Shown: in pieces, positions 1 to 5,763 of the stretch | Layout: the number at the start of each line of letters is the position of its first letter | How positions within the stretch are numbered: the stretch's first letter is position 1 | Assembly: GCA_024638345.1 (NCBI GenBank) | Contig: JAHEKL010000082.1 | Location: forward strand, 1-10,369 | Origin: Gammaproteobacteria bacterium | GTDB lineage: Bacteria; Gemmatimonadota; Gemmatimonadetes; Longimicrobiales; Gaopeijiaceae | DNA: 10,369 nucleotides | Reading direction: 5' to 3' | The notes under the pieces: model-generated | The model's input: only the letters and a program-made list of their open reading frames with translations | Told to the model about the DNA's origin: nothing | The model's database searches: none | Position numbers and translations under genes: made by a program

Positions 1-47
1 GCCGCTAACGTACCGGGTTCCATGGATCCCAGCACTCGAGGACGGCC

Positions 48-1049
48 ATGAAGGCGATCATTCCGCTGGCGGGGAAGGGAACGCGACTGCGCCCCCACAC
101 GCTGAGCACCCCCAAACCCCTGCTTCGGGTGGGCGGCCGACCCGTGATGAGCTACATCCTGGACGACCTTCAAAAGCTCGGTATCCATGAGATCGTGTTC
201 GTGGTGGGCTATCTGAGGGAGGTCGTCCAAGACTACATCGCGGGCGAGTATCCTGACCTCACCTCGCACTACGTGGTCCAGGAGGTCCAGGATGGGACAG
301 CCGGTGCGATCCAGCTCGCGGAGCCGTATGTCGAGGAAGACGTTCTGATCGTATTCGTGGACACGCTATTCGACGCGGATCTCTCCCTCGCGCGCGCGCT
401 GTCCGACGATTGGGCAGGCGTGATCTGGGCCAAGGAGGTCGAGGACTACCAGCGCTTCGGGGTCATCCTCACAGACGAGGACGGCTGCATGACTCGGATC
501 GTGGAGAAGCCCAAAGAGCCGGTCTCGAAGCTGGCCAACATCGGTCTGTACTACATTCGAGATTGGCAGCGTTTGTTCGAGGGGATCCACCACGTGCGCG
601 GCTCCGACCCCGGACCGGGCGGAGAGTACTTCCTGACCGATGCCTTCCAGTACATGGTCGATCGAGGGTCACGCATTCGAACCGCCCCAGTGGGTGGTTG
701 GTACGACTGCGGCAAGACCGAGACGCTTCTCGAGACAAACCTTCATCTGTTGGAGACGACTCGCGGAGGGTTCGCACCCGGTGCGTCCGTCGAGGAAAGC
801 GAGCAGAACGGCGCGGTTCGAGTGGAAACTACGGCGCGTGTAGTCAGGAGCAGATTCGGCCCGAACGTCACGATCGAGAGCGGAGCCTTGGTCGAGGATG
901 CGATTCTGAGGGACTGCATCGTCGGGGAGAATGCGGTGATCCGGTCGTGTGATCTTCACGATTCGATCATCGGCGGGGATTCCCGGCTGGAGAACGTGAC
1001 CGGGCGGGTAAGCGTCGGTCCGTACACGGAGCTGCTCGTCGATCGCTAG
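48..1049 (+). CDS. Sugar-phosphate nucleotidyltransferase with C-terminal hexapeptide-repeat region
   Basis: This 333-residue protein should transfer a nucleotidyl group from an NTP to a sugar 1-phosphate, giving an NDP-sugar for surface polysaccharide or glycan synthesis in the cytoplasm. The N-terminus carries the family signature G-x-G-T-R-L-R-P followed by T-P-K-P-L (residues 9-25), with Lys23 as the usual phosphate-binding lysine. A Rossmann-like domain fills about residues 1-235. The metal-site region reads FVDTLFDADL, with Asp105 where most relatives have a Gly-Asp pair. Residues of about 250-333 show the alternating small and hydrophobic pattern of a left-handed beta-helix (for example VGENAVI and SIIGGDSRL). 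This layout fits long RmlA-like or GlmU-like thymidylyl/uridylyltransferases, but the sugar and nucleotide cannot be fixed from sequence. The ATG is preceded by GAGGA at 39-43. The response-regulator gene follows after 35 bases in the same direction. Confidence 0.9.
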   Translation: MKAIIPLAGKGTRLRPHTLSTPKPLLRVGGRPVMSYILDDLQKLGIHEIVFVVGYLREVVQDYIAGEYPDLTSHYVVQEVQDGTAGAIQLAEPYVEEDVLIVFVDTLFDADLSLARALSDDWAGVIWAKEVEDYQRFGVILTDEDGCMTRIVEKPKEPVSKLANIGLYYIRDWQRLFEGIHHVRGSDPGPGGEYFLTDAFQYMVDRGSRIRTAPVGGWYDCGKTETLLETNLHLLETTRGGFAPGASVEESEQNGAVRVETTARVVRSRFGPNVTIESGALVEDAILRDCIVGENAVIRSCDLHDSIIGGDSRLENVTGRVSVGPYTELLVDR

Positions 1050-1084
1050 ATAGGCACGCCGAGTCACGCGCGGCGCGGAGAGCC

Positions 1085-1828
1085 ATGGATCGGAGTCGGT
1101 CGAAGGACACGTCCGTCGCCCCGCGCGTGCTTGTCGTGGAGGATGAGGCCGACATCGCGGCCCTCATTGCGTATCAACTCACGCGTGAGGGCTTCAGGGT
1201 CGAGACCGCCTCGAATGCCGATCAAGCGCTCTCCTCCATCGGCCGCGAGGTTCCCGATCTGGTCGTGCTCGACCGAATGCTGCCGGAGGTTTCTGGAGAC
1301 GAACTCCTCCGCCTGCTGCGCAGTGAGTCTGCGACCCAACGAATCCCGGTTCTGATTCTCACAGCCAAGAGGGAGCAGGAGGACCGTATCGAGGGTCTCG
1401 AGCTGGGCGCGGATGACTATCTCACCAAGCCCTTCTCGCCCCGTGAGTTGGTCCTCCGAGTGCAGTCGATCCTCCGGCGAGTGGCGGAACCCAGCCCCGA
1501 AGCAGGAGGTCGCATCCTCCGGGCGGGACCCCTTTCCGTCGACGTGAACGCTCATGAGGCGACGCTCGAAGGCGATCGGCTGAGCCTGACACCCACCGAA
1601 TTCCGTCTACTTCAGGCACTGCTGGAACGGCAGGGAAGGACCCAGAGCCGTCGTCAACTCCTCGAGCGTGCCTGGGATGTGGAGTCCGACGTGGCCGGTC
1701 GCATCCACACCCGCACGGTGGACATGCACGTTCGCCGCCTCCGTGCTAAGCTTGGTCCCGTGGGCGACTGGGTGGAGACGGTTCGCGGCTTCGGGTATCG
1801 GATTCGAATCCCTCACGGCGAAGGCTGA
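1085..1828 (+). CDS. PhoB/OmpR-family response regulator (REC plus winged-helix DNA-binding domain)
   Basis: This 247-residue cytoplasmic transcription factor should be phosphorylated by the histidine kinase encoded just downstream. The receiver domain covers about residues 13-130. It has the acidic pair Glu19/Asp20, phospho-acceptor Asp63 in VVLDRMLP, Thr93 in LILTAK, and Lys115 in YLTKPF. The C-terminal half (about 145-245) is an OmpR/PhoB winged helix, with LTPTEFRLL at its start and the recognition-helix and wing pattern RTVDMHVRRLRAKLG followed by VRGFGYRI near the end. The first 12 residues, rich in Arg, Lys and Ser, are a short extension before the receiver fold. The ATG has GGAGAG just upstream. 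The close match to the PhoB pattern and the PhoR-like partner suggest phosphate or envelope sensing. No pst or phoU genes are in view, so the stimulus stays open. Confidence 0.93.
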   Translation: MDRSRSKDTSVAPRVLVVEDEADIAALIAYQLTREGFRVETASNADQALSSIGREVPDLVVLDRMLPEVSGDELLRLLRSESATQRIPVLILTAKREQEDRIEGLELGADDYLTKPFSPRELVLRVQSILRRVAEPSPEAGGRILRAGPLSVDVNAHEATLEGDRLSLTPTEFRLLQALLERQGRTQSRRQLLERAWDVESDVAGRIHTRTVDMHVRRLRAKLGPVGDWVETVRGFGYRIRIPHGEG

Positions 1829-1946
1829 GAAGCGGTTCGCCGCGGCGGTCGAAAAGGAACGCGGAACGGACCGGCCCGCCCAGCCTCGATCTCACTCTGA
1901 CCCCATAGAGATGCCCCTTGTCCGCTACCGCTAGTGGTGGTGGCTT

Positions 1947-3302
1947 GTGACGCTGCGACGACGACATCTGATCCTGGCCGGCGCGACGCTGCTGGCGACG
2001 GTCGTGCTCATGGCCATTCTCCTCGAGCTCGGCGTCTTCGTCTCCGGCGAGTCGAATGCAGGCCTCCTCATCATGACGGGGTCCGGCGCCTTACTTCTCC
2101 TCTGGGTAGGCGGATACTTCTTGGAGGCGCGCTTCCGCAGTCGAATGCGCGACCTTATAGATAGGGTCCGGCGCATGTCTCGCGGAGACTTCGAGGCTCG
2201 CCCGAGCCGCAGCGAGTATCCGTACGAACTGAACGATCTCGCCGGCGTCCTTCACGACCTCGCTGAGCAGCTCTCGGACAGGCTAGGCGAGCTCGAGCGC
2301 CAACGTGACGAGATGCAGGCGATCATCGACTCCATAGCCGAAGGCGTGATCGCCTTCACAGACGATGCCCGGGTCCTCCGGATGAACGCCTCGGCGGCCG
2401 AGCTGCTGGACGTCTCCCGTCCGCAGGCGTTCACACCGATCGGGACGCTCGTGCGCCATCCAGAGCTCAGAGATCACCTCGAGGAGTCGGTGATCCTCCC
2501 GCTCAAGCCCCGAGAATTGCGCATGGGAGAGCGACACCTGCTCGTCTCGTCCTATCTGATGGCGGAGGGGGGCTCGGTGGTTACGCTTCTCGACGTGACC
2601 ATGCTTCGACAGATGGAGCGGGTCCGCCGAGACTTCGTCGCGAACGCCTCACATGAGCTGAAGACCCCGCTCACAGTCGTCCGAGGCTACGCGGAGACCC
2701 TGTTGGAGGAGGAACCACCCGAGCCCCTGAGGCGGCAGTTTCTCGAGTCGATCAGGACCCACACACTTCGACTTCAAAACCTCGTCGACGATCTACTCGA
2801 CCTGTCCCGGGTCGAGTCGGGAACCCTGCGCTTGACCGAGGAGGAGGTGGGGTTGGCGAAGATGGCACGGGAGGTTTGGGCCGGGCTGAGTTCCGATCCC
2901 CATCCCGAGAACGTGCAGTTCAAAATAGACGGGGATTCGGTTGCACTGGGGGACAGTCAGGCGGTACATCAGGTCCTCGGGAATCTGTTCGACAATGCGC
3001 TGCGCCACACGTCGGCGGGAGGCACGATCACGGTGAAGATCGCTCCGTCCGGACCTGTAGTCCGAGTCTCCGTTGCGGATTCGGGGAGCGGGATTGCGTC
3101 CTCTGACCTGCCTCGAATCTTCGAGCGTTTCTACCGTGCCGATTCGGGGCGGGATCGAAGCGTGGGTGGCACCGGTCTGGGCTTGGCCATCGTCCGTCAC
3201 CTGGTCCAATCGATGGGCGGAGAGGTCGGCGCGGAGAGCGAGCTGGGAAGAGGAACCACCATCCACTTCACGTTGCCGAGGGTGGCGGAGGACGAGGTTT
3301 GA
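1947..3302 (+). CDS. PhoR-like membrane sensor histidine kinase (2 TM, HAMP-like linker, PAS, HisKA, HATPase)
   Basis: This 451-residue inner-membrane kinase should autophosphorylate and pass phosphate to the upstream response regulator. Two membrane segments (about residues 8-32 and 38-58) flank a loop of only about five residues, so there is no sizeable periplasmic sensor domain, as in PhoR. A HAMP-like linker (about 60-115) and a PAS domain (about 122-210, with SIAEGVIAF and MNASAAELL) follow. The HisKA H-box contains phospho-acceptor His236, and Glu237 and Thr240 form the ExxT motif of bifunctional kinase/phosphatases. The ATPase domain shows an N-box (NLFDNALRH), a G1 box (DSGSGI), an F-box (FERFYR) and a G2 box (GGTGLGLAI). 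The start is GTG at 1947. An in-frame TAG at 1932-1934 rules out an earlier start, and the leader is a run of TGG codons with no strong Shine-Dalgarno match. A gap of 118 bases separates it from the regulator gene. Confidence 0.93.
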   Translation: MTLRRRHLILAGATLLATVVLMAILLELGVFVSGESNAGLLIMTGSGALLLLWVGGYFLEARFRSRMRDLIDRVRRMSRGDFEARPSRSEYPYELNDLAGVLHDLAEQLSDRLGELERQRDEMQAIIDSIAEGVIAFTDDARVLRMNASAAELLDVSRPQAFTPIGTLVRHPELRDHLEESVILPLKPRELRMGERHLLVSSYLMAEGGSVVTLLDVTMLRQMERVRRDFVANASHELKTPLTVVRGYAETLLEEEPPEPLRRQFLESIRTHTLRLQNLVDDLLDLSRVESGTLRLTEEEVGLAKMAREVWAGLSSDPHPENVQFKIDGDSVALGDSQAVHQVLGNLFDNALRHTSAGGTITVKIAPSGPVVRVSVADSGSGIASSDLPRIFERFYRADSGRDRSVGGTGLGLAIVRHLVQSMGGEVGAESELGRGTTIHFTLPRVAEDEV

Positions 3303-3303
3303 T

Positions 3304-4194
3304 ATGGCACCATACGACCCGCTGAGGTCCAGAGGTCGGGTCGAGCTCCCGGACGATTCGGGCATCGGGCCGGCCGTCGAGCAGCTGCTGGAAGAGGTCG
3401 AGCTCCAGACAGAGCTGGATCCGATCGTCCGCGTCGAAGGTATCGCGGGACAAGGCGCGATCGTCACCGGAGGGTCGATGGGGATCGGGAAAGCGGTCGC
3501 GCTCATGTTCGCCCGGGCCGGCGTGCACATCGCGTTCAATTATCTCGACGACGAAGCAATGGCCCGGGGCGAGGCTGAGAAGACGGCGTCCCAGCTCGAG
3601 TCCTACGGCGTCGAAGTGCTGCACCGGCCTGTCGACTGCACCGAGCCACAAGAGGTGGGCCGCTTCGTCGCAGATGCTCTCGATCACTTCGATCGGCTGC
3701 ATATCCTCGTGAACAATGCCGGAGTCACCCGTCAGCAGGCACTGGAGGAAATGTCCGACGAGGAGTGGAAGGTCGTGCTCGAGACGAATCTCTCCGGTGC
3801 GTTCTACTTCATCCGCGCGGTTGCTCCGGTCTTTCGGACACAAGAGTTCGGTAAGATCGTGAACATCGCTTCGGTTCATGGAACCCGGAGCGAGCACGGG
3901 CTGGCCAACCTCGCGGCATCGAAGGCGGGAGTCCTGGCGCTCACTCGTAGCGCCGCGCTGGAGCTTGGACCCCACAACGTCAACGTGAACGCCGTAGCCC
4001 CGGGTTACATCCGCACCACGCGACTGACGCAGCAGGTGTCCGCGGAGACGCTGGATCGAGTCCGGGAGCAGAGTGCGCTCCGGCGGCTCGGTGACCCCCA
4101 AGACGTCGCGGGCGCGGTGCTCTTCCTCTGCTCGGAAGCCGCCAGGCACATCACCGGCGCGGCACTCCCCGTGGACGGTGGTTACATGATGTGA
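3304..4194 (+). CDS. Short-chain dehydrogenase/reductase (FabG-like) with catalytic Tyr replaced by Leu
   Basis: This 296-residue protein belongs to the classical SDR family of NAD(P)-dependent oxidoreductases. The cofactor motif TGGSMGIG lies at residues 55-62, the NNAG motif is present, and the structural Asn sits in VLETNLSGAF. Ser190 (IASVHG) and Lys207 (LAASK) match the catalytic Ser and Lys. Position 203, which should be the catalytic Tyr of YxxxK, is Leu (CTC at 3910-3912). The C-terminal NAVAPGYIRT, the LCSEAARHITG region and the final VDGGY are typical of the family. Residues 1-48 form a charged extension not found in standard FabG of about 245 residues. The ATG at 3304 lies one base after the kinase TGA, with GAGGACGAGG upstream as ribosome site, so translation is probably coupled. 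The frame stays open further upstream, but only inside the kinase gene. Without Tyr it may be inactive, use altered chemistry, or be a binding or regulatory protein. The substrate is unknown. Confidence 0.88.
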   Translation: MAPYDPLRSRGRVELPDDSGIGPAVEQLLEEVELQTELDPIVRVEGIAGQGAIVTGGSMGIGKAVALMFARAGVHIAFNYLDDEAMARGEAEKTASQLESYGVEVLHRPVDCTEPQEVGRFVADALDHFDRLHILVNNAGVTRQQALEEMSDEEWKVVLETNLSGAFYFIRAVAPVFRTQEFGKIVNIASVHGTRSEHGLANLAASKAGVLALTRSAALELGPHNVNVNAVAPGYIRTTRLTQQVSAETLDRVREQSALRRLGDPQDVAGAVLFLCSEAARHITGAALPVDGGYMM

Positions 4195-4220
4195 GGGGCG
4201 AACCTGGGTCAGACCTCTAC

Positions 4221-4276
4221 GGGGAGCCGGAGAAGGAACCACCGCTACCGGCCTCCGGTACTGACTACGGCTCCCC
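4221..4276. other. Large potential stem-loop in the SDR-cyclophilin intergenic gap
   Basis: GGGGAGCCG at 4221-4229 is perfectly complementary to CGGCTCCCC at 4268-4276. Between them sits a second perfect inverted repeat, TACCGG-CCT-CCGGTA at 4246-4260. Together they could fold as a 9-bp outer stem enclosing a 6-bp hairpin. It begins 26 bases after the SDR stop and ends 36 bases before the cyclophilin ATG. No T-tract follows, so it is not a standard intrinsic terminator. It could be a U-less terminator, a processing or stability element, or a leader structure for the cyclophilin operon. The pairing is seen directly; the role is inference. Confidence 0.5.
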
Positions 4277-4312
4277 CAAACCGATCGACCACTCCCCGAT
4301 CACCGAGATCCC

Positions 4313-4786
4313 ATGCCAAACCCCACCGTCACCGTCGATACGACTCGTGGATCCTTTCGCATCGAGCTGTTCGAAGCCCGAGCACCCAAGACCAGCGACA
4401 ACTTCCGCAAGCTGATCGAAAAAGGCTTCTACGACGGGATCAAGTTTCACCGGATCATCGAGGACTTCATGATCCAGGGAGGCTGCCCGAAAGGCACCGG
4501 GACGGGTGGACCGGGCTACAACATCCGCGACGAGTTTCATCCCGAGCTTCGCCACGACAGTGAGGGGGTCGTCTCGATGGCGAACGCAGGCCCGAACACG
4601 GGAGGGTCTCAGTTCTTCATCACGCTGGTGGCCACGCCCTGGCTGGACGACCGACACGCGGTGTTCGGAAAGGTCGTTCAGGGGATGGAGGTCGTGAAGG
4701 AGATCGGCTCGACCGAGACCGACGCGTCCGATCGGCCGACGGTGGACGTGGTCATCGAGCGGGTTACCATCGAGACAGGCGAATGA
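4313..4786 (+). CDS. Cyclophilin-type peptidyl-prolyl cis-trans isomerase, cytoplasmic
   Basis: This 157-residue protein should catalyse cis-trans isomerisation of Xaa-Pro bonds during protein folding. It is a single cyclophilin domain of normal bacterial length with no signal peptide, so it probably acts in the cytoplasm. The active-site set known from cyclophilin A is present: Arg47, Phe52 and Gln55 (FHRII...FMIQGG), Gln100 and Phe102 (GSQFFIT), Trp110 and Leu111 (TPWLD), and His115. Both MANAGPNTGGSQFF and the HAVFGKV segment fit PpiA/PpiB-type enzymes. The start is the ATG at 4313, the first with a sensible N-terminus; the ribosome site (around CCGAGAT) is weak. It opens the run of coupled genes, and its stop overlaps the msrB start by four bases (ATGA). 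That pairing suggests a shared protein folding and repair role. Confidence 0.95.
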   Translation: MPNPTVTVDTTRGSFRIELFEARAPKTSDNFRKLIEKGFYDGIKFHRIIEDFMIQGGCPKGTGTGGPGYNIRDEFHPELRHDSEGVVSMANAGPNTGGSQFFITLVATPWLDDRHAVFGKVVQGMEVVKEIGSTETDASDRPTVDVVIERVTIETGE

Positions 4787-5193
4787 GCGAAACGTCCAAG
4801 AAGGTTCAGAAGACGCCGGCGGAGTGGAAGGCGATGCTGACTCCGGAGCAGTATCGGGTCACTCGGGAAAAGGGCACGGAGCGGGCATTTTCAGGCGAGT
4901 TCTGGGACCAGAAGTCGGACGGGACCTACGTCTGCGTCTGCTGCGCCACACCCCTCTTCTCGTCCGACACCAAGTACGATTCCGGCACTGGATGGCCCTC
5001 TTTCTGGGACGCGGTGGATCGTGAGAGCGTGGAAGAAAGGGACGATCGCTCGCTTTTCATGCGTCGAACGGAAGTGGTCTGCTCGAATTGCGAGGCCCAC
5101 CTGGGACACGTGTTTTCGGACGGACCGGAGCCAACCGGTTTGAGATATTGCATCAACTCGGCCTCTCTCGACTTCGAGGAGGAGACGGAGTGA
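4783..5193 (+). CDS. msrB: Peptide-methionine (R)-S-oxide reductase MsrB
   Basis: This 136-residue enzyme reduces the R-epimer of methionine sulfoxide in oxidised proteins. It is a stand-alone MsrB domain without an export signal. The catalytic Cys is Cys123 in RYCINSASL. Two CxxC pairs, Cys51/Cys54 and Cys100/Cys103, form the structural zinc site found in many MsrBs. Other family motifs are LTPEQYRVTR at 19-28, YDSGTGWPSFW at 65-75 and HLGHVFSDGP at 106-115. Thr69 stands where the resolving Cys of two-cysteine MsrBs lies (GCGWPSF in those enzymes), so recycling probably uses another cysteine or direct reduction. The zinc pair reads Cys-Val-Cys-Cys, giving an extra Cys53. Its start overlaps the cyclophilin stop (ATGA), and its stop overlaps the next gene's GTG (GTGA). 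Confidence 0.96.
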   Translation: MSETSKKVQKTPAEWKAMLTPEQYRVTREKGTERAFSGEFWDQKSDGTYVCVCCATPLFSSDTKYDSGTGWPSFWDAVDRESVEERDDRSLFMRRTEVVCSNCEAHLGHVFSDGPEPTGLRYCINSASLDFEEETE

Positions 5194-5705
5194 CGCCTCG
5201 CTCCTTTCCGGTCTACATGTTGGCTGCGAGCCTGGCGGCGGTTGCCGGCTGTCAGGTGGATCAAGATCCGCTCAGGACCCCTAGGGCTGCGGATCTGCAG
5301 GAGTACTATGAGTACGAAGGCGAACTTGCGTTGGAGATGAGTGGCAACGTGGCTCAGGTGACCGTCGTGATCGACCGGGACGAGTACCGGATGGGTGGAC
5401 GCGTCTGGGCGATGGCCTCCCCTTACATCTTCCTCTTCTCTTCGGCGACCAGGACCGCCTTGGAAGACTACACCGGATTAGGGGGCGTGCGCGTAATCGT
5501 GCGCTACCCCGACGGAAGTCTGCTGGCGCAAGCTTTGCTCGAACGGAGCGCCTTGAACGAGATGACCTGGCAGCGGGCCCTGAACATCGCCGGTCATGCG
5601 AGAAACCAGGGTACGGACAGTCCGGGCTACATGCGTGATCTGATCCGTTTCGGTGAGGAGCACACCGTCTTCGAGTACAACCCCGAACACATCCGGCTTC
5701 GCTGA
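5190..5705 (+). CDS. Putative lipoprotein of unknown function
   Basis: I do not recognise this 171-residue protein. The GTG at 5190 overlaps the msrB stop codon by four bases and has GAGGAGGAG upstream at 5177-5185, which decides the start. The N-terminus has Arg4, a hydrophobic stretch (about residues 8-20) and a lipobox VAGC with Cys21 as the predicted lipidated residue. Export and membrane anchoring are therefore likely. The mature part begins with an acidic and tyrosine-rich stretch (QEYYEYEGEL), then shows alternating segments that could be beta strands (VAQVTVVIDRDEYRMGG, VRVIVRYPDGSLLAQALL) and ends in a charged, helix-prone region. It has no cysteine after the lipobox and no catalytic motif I can name. 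The frame is open further upstream inside msrB, but an earlier start would lose the signal peptide. Its place in a coupled operon argues that it is a real gene. Confidence 0.8.
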   Translation: MTPRSFPVYMLAASLAAVAGCQVDQDPLRTPRAADLQEYYEYEGELALEMSGNVAQVTVVIDRDEYRMGGRVWAMASPYIFLFSSATRTALEDYTGLGGVRVIVRYPDGSLLAQALLERSALNEMTWQRALNIAGHARNQGTDSPGYMRDLIRFGEEHTVFEYNPEHIRLR

Positions 5706-5706
5706 G

Positions 5707-5720
5707 CGGCCTGGAGGCCG
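5707..5720. other. Short perfect inverted repeat after the lipoprotein stop
   Basis: CGGCCT at 5707-5712 and AGGCCG at 5715-5720 are exact reverse complements two bases apart, so in RNA about five base pairs with a four-base loop would form. It starts two bases after the lipoprotein TGA and lies 43 bases before the isocitrate dehydrogenase ATG. No T-tract follows. It may be a stability or processing element between two parts of the operon, or chance in GC-rich DNA. Confidence 0.3.
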
Positions 5721-5763
5721 GGCGCTCGAACTACTCAAGATCTCACATCGAAACGAGAGGGCC

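Noticed and set aside
3073..3303. Upstream extension of the SDR frame into the kinase gene, which would suggest a fused or longer SDR
   Set aside because: The extension is the kinase ATPase domain read in another frame; the ATG at 3304 has a good ribosome site and fits coupled translation.
2793..3539. Minus-strand open frame opposite the end of the kinase and start of the SDR (248 codons)
   Set aside because: It spans the junction of two recognised genes on the other strand and shows no motif of its own.
3268..4242. Long open frame on the minus strand opposite the SDR gene (324 codons)
   Set aside because: It is antisense to a clearly recognised SDR, has no recognisable protein pattern, and long antisense frames are common in GC-rich coding DNA.
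4191..4415. Small open frame across the SDR-cyclophilin gap (74 codons)
   Set aside because: It overlaps the cyclophilin start in another frame, is Pro/Ser-rich without motifs, and covers the stem-loop.
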